DNA of 19,408 nucleotides from an uncultured Rivibacter sp. (GTDB taxonomy: Bacteria; Pseudomonadota; Gammaproteobacteria; Burkholderiales; Burkholderiaceae): the NCBI GenBank assembly GCA_946481025.1, contig CAMLNA010000081.1, positions 1 to 19,408 on the forward strand. Direction: 5' to 3'. The notes under the pieces are model-generated. The model saw only the letters and a program-made list of their open reading frames with translations, was not told the origin of the DNA and searched no databases. Made by a program: the position numbers and the translations under genes. Shown piece after piece: positions 6,858 to 14,282 of this stretch; position 1 is the stretch's first letter; every line of letters begins with the position of its first letter.

Positions 6858-8582
6858 CTAGCCTCCCAGGCTGACCGTTGCGCGAAGCGCGCCTGCGCGG
6901 TCGGCCTTGGCGAGCACTTGAACGCGGCCGCCGGCCGGAGCACGCACGAGCCATTCGGCGCGTGCCCGGTCGGCGGTGATTTCACGCGTCGGCAAGAAGG
7001 CCTGCAGCGATGATCTCGGAGCGTGCCCCTCCAGGTGCGGGCCGGTGACGCGCGGCTTGCCGGACACGAGCGCGGCGCCCGGGGGCAGTTCGATTTCGAA
7101 CACGAGTCCGCGTGCCTGTTGGCGCGCCAGCGCACGCCGGCTGACATAGGCGGGCAGGTAGCCCGCATTGCCCACGTCGACGGTGACGCGCCAATGCATC
7201 ACGCCTTGCTGCTCGCCGAGCGGCTCGGCCTTTGCGGACAGCAGCTCCAGCCGCGGCAGTGACAAGGCCAGAGTGGTGAGCCACTTCGGAAACCGTGCCG
7301 CCTCGCGCTCGCGCAGGTGCGCAGGCGGGTTGCGCCAGAAGTTCATCTTGTCCCAGCCGCCCAGTTCCACCGGGCCGAGCTGGGGGTGGTCGAACGCATA
7401 CCAGTCCACGTGGGCCTGGCCGGCGCACTGCTCGTCGCTCCACTTCAGCAGCTTCAGGTCGTCTTCGACCGGATGGTCGCGGTACCAGTCGATCCACTTG
7501 TAGCCGGTGATGCCGGCCTCCTTGTTGGGAGACCAGATCTCCACCACCCAGAAGAACGCGCCCAGATGCTCGTACACCCAGTCCTGCGTGCCGGTGATGA
7601 CTTCCTTGGGGTGGTACTTGAAGTCGTGGAACACGCTGACCGCCGGGTAGCCGGTGAGCTGCTCGCCCAGCTTCGACAGGCGCTGGTACATCCACAGGTC
7701 CTCGGGCGCCATCGCGTCGTCGGGCTCGGTGCCCATGGGCCGCAGGATCACGCCGCTGTGGGTGTGGAAGCTCACGCCGGCGCCGATGTTCGGATGCTTC
7801 ACGATGAAGTCCACCATCGCACGCACTTCGGGTTCACTGGTCGGGTAGGGGCCGGCGCCCACCTGCTCGTGTTCCTGGCGCCACGAGCCGGGGAAGTTGC
7901 GGTTCAGGTCGAGGCCTTCCTTGTCGCGGTTCACCTGCACGGTGAGTCCGTCGTAGTTGTCCAGCCGCCCTTCCGGCATGAGCCGGTAGTACTCGCCGCC
8001 GAACTCGCCCGGCTCGCGGGGCACCATGAGCCGCGGGTCGGCCGCGCACTTCTTGTAGGCGCCGTGCGGATCGGGCACCCGCATGAAAAGCACGCGGCCA
8101 TCGCCGTCCATGTCTTCGGCGGTGAGCCCGTCGACCGGGTCTTCGTCGAACGGATAGGGCCGGGTGGAACTGCGGATGTGGCGCGGCCGCTCGGCCAGCG
8201 CGAGCTCGGCGCCGTCGGGGTTCAGGCGCGGCACCAGGTAGACGGCGCGCGTGTCGAGCAGCTGCGTGATCTCGCGGTCGCTGCCGTAGCCGGCCAGCAG
8301 CTGGTGCAGGAAGTACAGCACGGCGGTGCTGGCGGTCAGCTCGGCGGCGTGGATGTTGCCGTCGGCCCAGAACGCGGGCTTGTCGGCGTCGTCGCCGGTG
8401 GCGCGGTTGGTGAGGGCCACGAGCCAGATGTCGCGGCCCTCGTGGCTCCTGCCGATGGAACGCAGCTGCACGAGGTGCGGGCAGGCTTCGGCGTAGGCCT
8501 GGAGCAGCGCCACGAGTTCGTCATGGCGATGGAAGCGGTCGAACTGCGGGGTGGGCAGGCGGGCGGGAGTCTGTGTCGTCAT
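6858..8582 (-). CDS. M14 family zinc carboxypeptidase
   Basis: Protein of 574 aa. The M14 zinc site is visible as H78-A-A-E81 (NIHAAELT) and a third ligand His in SFHTHSG (H273 most likely), and the general-base glutamate is probably E348 in VVEIW. The substrate-binding NPDGAE (121-126) and DLNRNFPG (225-232) motifs are also typical. The zinc domain covers roughly residues 15-360; the remaining 200 residues form a C-terminal extension rich in beta strands, as in many bacterial M14 proteins active on peptides. No signal peptide is seen at the ATG chosen (8582), so it may be cytoplasmic. It removes C-terminal residues from peptides; exact specificity unknown. The frame stays open far upstream to 10697, which is a GC-driven shadow of the next genes. 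Confidence 0.92.
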   Translation of the reverse strand: MTTQTPARLPTPQFDRFHRHDELVALLQAYAEACPHLVQLRSIGRSHEGRDIWLVALTNRATGDDADKPAFWADGNIHAAELTASTAVLYFLHQLLAGYGSDREITQLLDTRAVYLVPRLNPDGAELALAERPRHIRSSTRPYPFDEDPVDGLTAEDMDGDGRVLFMRVPDPHGAYKKCAADPRLMVPREPGEFGGEYYRLMPEGRLDNYDGLTVQVNRDKEGLDLNRNFPGSWRQEHEQVGAGPYPTSEPEVRAMVDFIVKHPNIGAGVSFHTHSGVILRPMGTEPDDAMAPEDLWMYQRLSKLGEQLTGYPAVSVFHDFKYHPKEVITGTQDWVYEHLGAFFWVVEIWSPNKEAGITGYKWIDWYRDHPVEDDLKLLKWSDEQCAGQAHVDWYAFDHPQLGPVELGGWDKMNFWRNPPAHLREREAARFPKWLTTLALSLPRLELLSAKAEPLGEQQGVMHWRVTVDVGNAGYLPAYVSRRALARQQARGLVFEIELPPGAALVSGKPRVTGPHLEGHAPRSSLQAFLPTREITADRARAEWLVRAPAGGRVQVLAKADRAGALRATVSLGG

Positions 8583-8617
8583 GGCCGGCGCATTTTGAAG
8601 GACCCATGCCAGGACGC

Positions 8618-8645
8618 AACAGCAAGGAACAGCAAGGAACAGCAA
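8618..8645. repeat. Short direct repeat AGCAAGGAAC, about 2.8 copies
   Basis: Two exact 10-bp copies (8621-8630 and 8631-8640) are flanked by partial copies (AAC before, AGCAA after). They lie directly beside the terminator of the DUF4382 gene and upstream of the M14 peptidase start, so they form the peptidase leader or promoter region. On the minus strand each unit reads GTTCCTTGCT. Likely a slippage-made repeat. Confidence 0.7.
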
Positions 8646-8670
8646 AAAAAACGGCGCCCGAAGGCGCCGT
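8644..8670 (-). terminator. Intrinsic terminator of the DUF4382 lipoprotein gene
   Basis: On the minus strand ACGGCGCC - TTCG - GGCGCCGT forms an 8-bp stem with a stable UUCG tetraloop and is followed by a run of seven further T. It starts about 22 nt after the stop codon of the lipoprotein gene and stops transcription before the M14 peptidase gene. The same GGCGCC stem core recurs in the terminator at 19291-19321. Confidence 0.92.
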
Positions 8671-8692
8671 GAACTGACCACTGGAGGGCCGG

Positions 8693-9898
8693 TCAGGGGG
8701 CGACAGTGAACAGCGTGGTGACGTCTGCTCCACTGAGATCGATGTCCGCCGTCTGCGCGGGCTTGCCGGGTACCAGCGCTTCGAGGGTGTACTTGCCGGC
8801 CACGCCGCTGTCGGCGGTGAAGGCGGGCAGCGCGGGAGCGACGACGTAGCCGCCGCGTTGCGGCGCCGAGGCCGGCAGGGCGTAGCTGAACGCGCCGGTC
8901 ACGGCATCGGTGGGACGGGCGATCACTTCGACGGTCGGGCCGCCGGTCAGCTTCTGCAGCGCGCGCACCATCGCGTCGGGGATGGTGGTGCCGCCGCCGG
9001 AGAACAGCACGGTGCCGCTGGCGGTGCGCATGGTGCTCGACGGCGGATCCAGCCGCGCCGTTTCGCTGCCGATGGTGGTGCGGGCGGTGTCGATGACCGG
9101 CACGCCGGTGATCACGCTGGTGACGCGGCCGTCGGCGGCGAGCACGAGGTCGTAGGTGCCCACCGGCACGGGCGACAGCACGAACTTGCCGGTGGTGGCG
9201 TCGGGTGCGGTGGCCTTCACCACCACGCCGGCCTGCTGCACCGACACCGCGGTGCTGCCGTTGGCCAGCGCCGGTGCCACGTAGCCCTGCACCGCATTGC
9301 CTGCGGCGGCGAACACCGGGATGGCGGTGAGCACGGGCTTCAGGTTGTAGCGGCCGGAGTTGCCTCGCTTGACCACCGACTTGCAGGCGTCGAAGTCGAG
9401 CACGAGGTCGGCCACCTGGGTGGGCGCCACCGTGAAGCTGGTCTTGATCTTCAGGCCGCTTTGCTGGGCGCTGGGCGTGTCCAGCGCCACCTCGGCTGCG
9501 CCGGTGGGCGTCACGCTGTTGGCCATCGGGTCGGCGGCCGAGTTCTCGGCCAGCACCAGGCGCAACTGGGTATAGGTGCCTGCCGGCAGCGTGGTGCTGC
9601 CCAGGTCCTCGAGCACGCCGTTGGTGAGCGACAGCAGGTCCACCCGCCGCGGCTGCGCCAGCACCAGCTCCTGCCAGCCGCCGTCGGCGTCGGCCGCCGT
9701 GTCGCTCTGGTGCACGCGCACCCGGTCCACCGTCACGTGCACGGCGTCGTAGCCGCAGGCCGGCGCATCGGTCAACGAAACATGCAGGGTGCCGGTGGCG
9801 GGGGAATCCCCGCCGCCGCCGCAGGCCGCCAGCACGGCGGTGATCAGGGCCGCCAGCCACCTGGCGGCCCTGGGGGCTCGGATGTTCGAGATGGACAT
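8693..9898 (-). CDS. DUF4382 domain lipoprotein
   Basis: Protein of 401 aa. A lipoprotein signal ends in LAAC with the lipidated Cys26, followed by a Gly-rich linker (CGGGGDSP), so it is anchored in the envelope. GTLHVSLTDAPACGYDAVHV (36-55), VDRVRVHQ and LPAGTYTQLRLVL are signatures of DUF4382, a beta-sandwich domain of unknown function seen in secreted proteins. Behind it are one or two repeats resembling carboxypeptidase-regulatory (transthyretin-like) sandwiches: GYVAPAL...PVPVGTYDLVLAADG and SGTVLFSGG...GKYTLEALVPG. No catalytic motif is seen; a structural or carbohydrate/peptide-binding role is possible. The start has GGAG about 8 nt upstream. It ends in its own terminator, so it is monocistronic. 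Confidence 0.88.
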   Translation of the reverse strand: MSISNIRAPRAARWLAALITAVLAACGGGGDSPATGTLHVSLTDAPACGYDAVHVTVDRVRVHQSDTAADADGGWQELVLAQPRRVDLLSLTNGVLEDLGSTTLPAGTYTQLRLVLAENSAADPMANSVTPTGAAEVALDTPSAQQSGLKIKTSFTVAPTQVADLVLDFDACKSVVKRGNSGRYNLKPVLTAIPVFAAAGNAVQGYVAPALANGSTAVSVQQAGVVVKATAPDATTGKFVLSPVPVGTYDLVLAADGRVTSVITGVPVIDTARTTIGSETARLDPPSSTMRTASGTVLFSGGGTTIPDAMVRALQKLTGGPTVEVIARPTDAVTGAFSYALPASAPQRGGYVVAPALPAFTADSGVAGKYTLEALVPGKPAQTADIDLSGADVTTLFTVAP

Positions 9899-10024
9899 GA
9901 CCGACTCTCCAAAGGGTTGGCTCGAATAGTGGGAAGTTATCCCATTTGTCGCGTCGACACAAAGCCGGGCTGTGAGCGCGTGTAACGACGCGCCGTTTTT
10001 GAAGGAGGCGGACGGGAGGGCGGG
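9899..10024. other. Intergenic region upstream of the DUF4382 gene
   Basis: This 126-nt gap follows the LytTR regulator gene and precedes the lipoprotein gene on the minus strand. It carries a dyad TGTCG-CGT-CGACA within TTTGT...ACAAA (about 9947-9963). A sequence resembling TTGTGT with a GATAAC about 16 bp later on the minus strand could be a weak promoter for the lipoprotein gene. No terminator with a T-run was found for the regulator gene. Confidence 0.3.
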
Positions 10025-10792
10025 TCAGCGCCCTTGCAACAGCGGCTGGAAGTGCTGCGCCACGGGCAGCCGCTCGGAGCGGCCGCGCAGGTTCACCACC
10101 ATGTCGTTGTCGCCGGAGCGCGACACGCCGGCGATGTGGCGCTGGTTGACGATGACGGAGCGGTGGATCTGGAGGAAGAGCTCGGGGTCCAGCTCGGCCA
10201 GCAGGTCCTTGAGGGGCTGGCGGATGAGGTCTTCGCCGCCCAGGTGCACGGCGCGGGTGTAGCGGGCATCGGCCTCGAAATACACCACGTCTTCGACCGG
10301 GATCAGCTTGGCCTCGCGGCCCAGGCTCGCCTGCACCATGTCGAGCGGTGCGGGCTTGCGCACCTGGCCCATCAGCCGGTCGAGCAGGCCGTGCAGGTCG
10401 GCCGGAGGCTGCGTGAGCTGGTGGCGCAGGCGGTCGAGCACCGGCGCGAGCCGATCGTCGTCGACCGGCTTCAGCACATGGCTGACTGCGCCCGACTCGA
10501 ACGCGGCCAGCGCGTGGTCGCCCGGCGCGGCGACGAACACCACGTGGGCCCGCCCGGCAATGCGCCTGGCCACGTCGATGCCGGTGAAGCCCGGCATGCG
10601 CACGTCGAGGAAACACACCTGCGGCGAATGTTCGAGGAAGGCATCCCACGCGTCGGCACCGTTCTGCGCCTCGGCCACTGCGCCCAGCTCCGGCCACAGG
10701 CGCTGCAATGCGTCCATGAGTTGCGCGCGGGGGGCTTCTTCATCGTCCGCCACCAGGGCGGTTGGAGGGGCGCTCGACGAACGGGCGTGCAT
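10025..10792 (-). CDS. LytTR family response regulator
   Basis: Protein of 255 aa in two domains. The receiver domain (about 12-125) has the acidic pair D16/D17, the phospho-acceptor D63 in CFLDVRMPG, and the conserved lysine K108 in VLKPV. The DNA-binding LytTR domain (about 150-250) shows the LIPVEDVVYFEADARYT, FLQIHRSVIVN and RGRSERLPVAQ blocks. The Ser/Thr switch residue normally found in the fourth strand (VFxTA) is Ala here (VFVAAPGD, A88), so signalling may be altered. LytTR regulators bind direct repeats of about 9 bp and often control envelope, alginate or virulence genes. No histidine kinase gene is adjacent, so its partner must lie elsewhere. The ATG at 10792 is picked for domain fit; upstream residues look random. 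Confidence 0.9.
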   Translation of the reverse strand: MHARSSSAPPTALVADDEEAPRAQLMDALQRLWPELGAVAEAQNGADAWDAFLEHSPQVCFLDVRMPGFTGIDVARRIAGRAHVVFVAAPGDHALAAFESGAVSHVLKPVDDDRLAPVLDRLRHQLTQPPADLHGLLDRLMGQVRKPAPLDMVQASLGREAKLIPVEDVVYFEADARYTRAVHLGGEDLIRQPLKDLLAELDPELFLQIHRSVIVNQRHIAGVSRSGDNDMVVNLRGRSERLPVAQHFQPLLQGR

Positions 10793-10956
10793 GGGATGGG
10801 CAGTGGATCGACGCGGTGCGATTGCCGCGGAGTCCTCATTGTGGGGGATGCCCACTTCCGCGCACCTGCCAGGGCTTACAGGCTGCGGACCCTCATTTCG
10901 GGGGGATGTGCCGCTTGTATTTCGAGCGGACGCACGGCCGGTGCCGGCCCGGCCGC

Positions 10957-11715
10957 TCAGCCGGGCAGCGGCGTGCCGTTGACGAAGGCGCGCAGCTCGC
11001 CCGGCTCGAAGCGCACCCAGGGTTCGTCGCGCGTCAGCGGCTCGGTCACCACGACCGCCACGCGGTCGGCGGGTGTCGTCACCTCGGCGAAGTTGACGGT
11101 CAGGTCCTCGTCCTGCAGGCGTGCATGGCTGAACGGGTGCCGGCGTGCCAGCCAGTGCAGGTGGGTCGAGCAATGGGCCCACAGCGCCTGTCCGTTGCTG
11201 AGCATGAAGTTGAAGGTGCCGTGGGCGGCCACGTGCGGCACCAGCTCGTGCAGCGTCTGCGTCAGCGCTTCCACCGTGGGCACCGAGGCATGATTCTTGG
11301 CGAGCTCCTGCAACAGCCAGCAGAAGGCACGTTCGCTGTCGGTGTCGCCCACCGGCCGGAAGGCCGCATGCAGCTTGGGCGAAAAGCCCTTCAGGTCGCC
11401 GTTGTGGGCGAACACCCAGTAGCGGCCCCACAGCTCGCGCACGAAGGGGTGGCAGTTCTCGAGCCCGACCCGGCCCTGCGTGGCCTTGCGGATGTGGGCG
11501 ATGACGTTCTCGCTGCGGATGGGGTAGCGCTTCACCAGCTCCGCCACCGGCGAGGCCGCGGCCGGCTGGTCGTCGACGAACAGGCGCACGCCCCGGCCTT
11601 CGAAGAACGCGATGCCGAAGCCGTCCTTGTGTTCGACCGAACGCGTGGCGAAACCGGTGAAGCTGAACATCACGTCGGTGGGTGTGTTGCAGTTCATGCC
11701 GAGCAGCTGGCACAT
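10957..11715 (-). CDS. Class II glutamine amidotransferase, YafJ family
   Basis: Protein of 252 aa beginning MCQLLGMN: after Met removal Cys2 becomes the N-terminal nucleophile that hydrolyses glutamine, as in all class II amidotransferases. Further Ntn-hydrolase landmarks are EHKDGFGIAF, IAHIRKATQG (arginine for the glutamine carboxylate), FAHNGDLKG and VGDTDSERAF. Length and motifs match the YafJ/EgtC-like single-domain group, whose ammonia-accepting partner is usually unknown. No synthase partner gene is adjacent. The gene faces away from the metallopeptidase gene with 92 nt between starts. The start is fixed because the Cys must be residue 2. Confidence 0.93.
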   Translation of the reverse strand: MCQLLGMNCNTPTDVMFSFTGFATRSVEHKDGFGIAFFEGRGVRLFVDDQPAAASPVAELVKRYPIRSENVIAHIRKATQGRVGLENCHPFVRELWGRYWVFAHNGDLKGFSPKLHAAFRPVGDTDSERAFCWLLQELAKNHASVPTVEALTQTLHELVPHVAAHGTFNFMLSNGQALWAHCSTHLHWLARRHPFSHARLQDEDLTVNFAEVTTPADRVAVVVTEPLTRDEPWVRFEPGELRAFVNGTPLPG

Positions 11716-11807
11716 GGTGGCGGTCGGGAATCGAGGGTGATGAAGTCTGACGCGCGACGAGCTTAACGCGTGCCAGACTGACACGGGACTGCACATGGGA
11801 GCTCGGC

Positions 11808-13034
11808 ATGGCCACGCTGTTCGAACTCGTCACGCGGCGCCTGGGCCTGGCCTGGAAGCCGGACCTGCGCAGCACCGAGCCGCGCGCGGCCCGCGCCTAC
11901 CGCTGCCAGTGCGGCCGCCCGGTCTTCTTCCGCAACAGCCAATGCCTGGCCTGCGGCACCCAGCTCGGCTACGACACAGGACTGGCGCGCGTGCTGCCCC
12001 TGCAGCGGCCGGCGGGAGTCGACGATGCGCAGGCCGACGTGCTCGGTCCGTGGCAGTTCCACGGCAGCGCGCCGCAGGCCGCGCAGTACTGGCGCTGCGG
12101 CAACTTCAGCAGCGCCGCAGGCTGCAACTGGCTGGTGCCGGCCACCCGCGACGGCGAACATGCGCCGCTGTGCGTGGCCTGCCGGCTCAACCGCACGATC
12201 CCCGACCTCACGCTCGACGAGAACCGCGAAGCCTGGCGCCGCATCGAGCTGGCCAAGCGCCAACTGGTGTCGCAGCTGCTGGCGCTTCGGCTGCCGGTGG
12301 TGTCGGGCGTGGAAGGCGCACCCGATGCCGACCCCGAGAAGGGCCTGGTGTTCGATTTCCTGCGGCCCCTGCCCGACGCCCCGGTCACCACCGGCCATGC
12401 CGGCGGCGTGATCACGATCAACATCGAGGAAGCCGACGACGCCACGCGCGAGCGCATTCGCGCGCAGATGCACGAGCCCTACCGCACGCTGCTGGGCCAC
12501 CTGCGCCACGAGGTGGGCCACTACTACTGGGAACGGCTCGTCGACGACACCCCGTGGGTGGAGCCGTTTCGCGCGCTGTTCGGCGACGAGCGCGCCGACT
12601 ATGCCGCGGCGCTGAAGCACCACTACGACAACGGCCCGGCGCCCGACTGGACGCAGCGCTGCGTGAGCGCCTACGCCAGCGTGCACCCGTGGGAGGACTG
12701 GGCCGAAACCTGGGCGCACTACCTGCACATGGTCGACACGGTGGACACGGCGCTCAGCTTCGGCATCGACGGCGAAGACGTGGACCTGAGCGCGGAGCCC
12801 TTCGGCAAGGACGACCTGTGGGATCCCGGGGCGCAGGGCGCGGCGGAGTTCCTGAGCTTCCTGAATGCCTGGGTGGAGCTGACCGCGGTGCTCAACGAGC
12901 TGTCACGCGCGATGGGGCAGCACGACTTCTATCCGTTCGTGCTGCCGCGTCCGGCCGTCGCCAAGCTGCAGTTCATCCACGTGCTCGTGAACGCGGCCGG
13001 CCAGGACGCCGAATCAGCGGCGGTCGAACAGTAG
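11808..13034 (+). CDS. Zinc-ribbon putative zinc-binding metallopeptidase
   Basis: Protein of 408 aa. The N-terminus carries a zinc-ribbon (C33, C35, C46, C49 in CQCG...CLACG) and a second cysteine set (C97, C106, C122, C125), suggesting two bound zinc ions. The centre has the gluzincin/HEXXH site H234-E-V-G-H238 (HLRHEVGHYYW), and a later helix WEDWAETWAHYLH may give the third ligand. This layout matches a bacterial family annotated as putative zinc-binding metallopeptidase (DUF2248/Peptidase_Mx type), whose substrates are unknown. There is no signal peptide; it is probably cytoplasmic. The start is supported by GGGAG 6 nt before the ATG. Its 3' end overlaps the convergent flavoprotein gene by 21 bp. 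Confidence 0.85.
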   Translation: MATLFELVTRRLGLAWKPDLRSTEPRAARAYRCQCGRPVFFRNSQCLACGTQLGYDTGLARVLPLQRPAGVDDAQADVLGPWQFHGSAPQAAQYWRCGNFSSAAGCNWLVPATRDGEHAPLCVACRLNRTIPDLTLDENREAWRRIELAKRQLVSQLLALRLPVVSGVEGAPDADPEKGLVFDFLRPLPDAPVTTGHAGGVITINIEEADDATRERIRAQMHEPYRTLLGHLRHEVGHYYWERLVDDTPWVEPFRALFGDERADYAAALKHHYDNGPAPDWTQRCVSAYASVHPWEDWAETWAHYLHMVDTVDTALSFGIDGEDVDLSAEPFGKDDLWDPGAQGAAEFLSFLNAWVELTAVLNELSRAMGQHDFYPFVLPRPAVAKLQFIHVLVNAAGQDAESAAVEQ

Positions 13035-14282
13035 CCGCAGCACCCCGCCCAGCGAAGCCACCTCGCTGGGGATGTGCGTCTCGGCGAGCACGCCTTCCAT
13101 GCGCTTGAGCCTTTGCGGGCTGCGCCGGGCGCTCCATACCACCAGGTCCGCGATCCACGGGTACTTGTTGACGCGGTTGGCGCGCTCGTAGATGGCAAAG
13201 CGCGGGCGCAACGCGGCCAGGCGCTCCTCGTAGGCGGCGCGGACGGCGGCGTCCGGCTGGTCTTGCGCGCGGCCGGCCAGCAACGCCTCGGCGGCATGCA
13301 GGCCGGTCTCCATCGCCTTGCCGATGCCTTCGCCGGTGAAGGCATAGGTGCTGCCCGCGGCTTCGCCGGTGACCAGCAGGCCCGGCCGGGACCAGTGGGC
13401 GCCTTCGAGCGAAAAGCGCAGCGGCGCGCCCTTGAGTTCGCCGAGCATCTGGCCACCTTGCATCAGTTCGCGCGCAGGGGCGTAGCACTGCGTGAAGGCC
13501 GCGAACACGTCGCGCAGGTTGAGGTTGCGCATTTCGTAGCGGCCTTGCGCCGTCCTGACGTGGCTCGGCGCGACGCCCACGCCGATGTTGAAGCTGCCGC
13601 CGGGGGCCGGGAAGATCCAGCCGTAGCCGGGCCTGAGCTTCGGATGCCACACCACCTCAAGCGCCTTGATGCGCCCCGCCATCGCGTCGTTCTTCACGTA
13701 GCCGCGCAGCGCCATGCCGCTGGGGGTGCGGCGTGTGCACATGCCGGTGGCCTGCAGTGCCTGCGGGGACGCGCCGGTGGCCAGCACGACCCACTGCGCC
13801 AGCACGTCGTGCCCCGTGCCGCCCATCTGCAGCCGCGCGCCCACCACGCGGCCGTTGTCCTCGAGCGCGGCATCGAAGCGAGCCGGCGTCACCAGCTTCG
13901 CCCCGGCGGCGAGGGCCGCGCGGCACAGGATGTGGTCGAGCTCGCGCCGCGGCAGCACCGCCAGGGCGCCGGGCACGTCGAGCCGACCGCCGCGCGGGCC
14001 GATGCAGGCCACGTGCGACGAGCGCTGTGCGCTGGCCATCACCTCGTCGAAGACCCCCAGGCGGCGCAGCGCCGCATGCGCGTCTGGAATCAACCCGTCG
14101 CCGCAGACCTTTTCACGCGGGAAGTCGTGCTGGTCGACCAGCACCACGTCGACGCCGGCGCGCGCCAGCGTCATGGCGGCGGCGCTGCCGGCCGGGCCGG
14201 CGCCGACCACCAGCACGTCGCAGCGCGAGGGTGGCTGCGGCAGGGAGGGGATCGGGCCGAGGGGCTTGGGGAACGCGGTCAT
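13014..14282 (-). CDS. FAD-dependent oxidoreductase, geranylgeranyl reductase family
   Basis: Protein of 422 aa. The N-terminal dinucleotide-binding motif VVGAGPAGSAAA (25-36) with acidic D50 binds FAD. PREKVCGDGL (55-64) is the family signature, GWIFPAPGG...NIGVGV (221-236) and the second FAD motif GEAAG (306-310) followed by FTGEGIGKAMETG complete the p-hydroxybenzoate-hydroxylase-like fold of geranylgeranyl reductase relatives. Members reduce isoprenoid double bonds or act as halogenase- or monooxygenase-like enzymes; here the substrate is unknown. The gene overlaps the MFS gene by ATGA and so is the last gene of the probable sigma-anti-sigma-MFS operon. The last 21 bp overlap the convergent metallopeptidase gene. 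Confidence 0.88.
   Translation of the reverse strand: MTAFPKPLGPIPSLPQPPSRCDVLVVGAGPAGSAAAMTLARAGVDVVLVDQHDFPREKVCGDGLIPDAHAALRRLGVFDEVMASAQRSSHVACIGPRGGRLDVPGALAVLPRRELDHILCRAALAAGAKLVTPARFDAALEDNGRVVGARLQMGGTGHDVLAQWVVLATGASPQALQATGMCTRRTPSGMALRGYVKNDAMAGRIKALEVVWHPKLRPGYGWIFPAPGGSFNIGVGVAPSHVRTAQGRYEMRNLNLRDVFAAFTQCYAPARELMQGGQMLGELKGAPLRFSLEGAHWSRPGLLVTGEAAGSTYAFTGEGIGKAMETGLHAAEALLAGRAQDQPDAAVRAAYEERLAALRPRFAIYERANRVNKYPWIADLVVWSARRSPQRLKRMEGVLAETHIPSEVASLGGVLRLLFDRR

Noticed and set aside
9934..9960. GGAAG followed by CGTC on the plus strand, like an ECF promoter
   Set aside because: The spacing is 15 instead of 17 bp, the -10 differs, and no plus-strand gene follows.
6858..10697. Fusion of the M14 peptidase with upstream sequences in one open frame
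   Set aside because: The upstream part is out-of-frame shadow of the DUF4382 and LytTR genes, and a strong terminator at 8644-8670 lies inside it.
10793..10956. Possible terminator or promoter between the amidotransferase and LytTR genes
   Set aside because: The GGCCGG-TG-CCGGCC repeat has too small a loop and no T-run, and no convincing promoter hexamers were found; nothing else is recognisable in these 164 nt.
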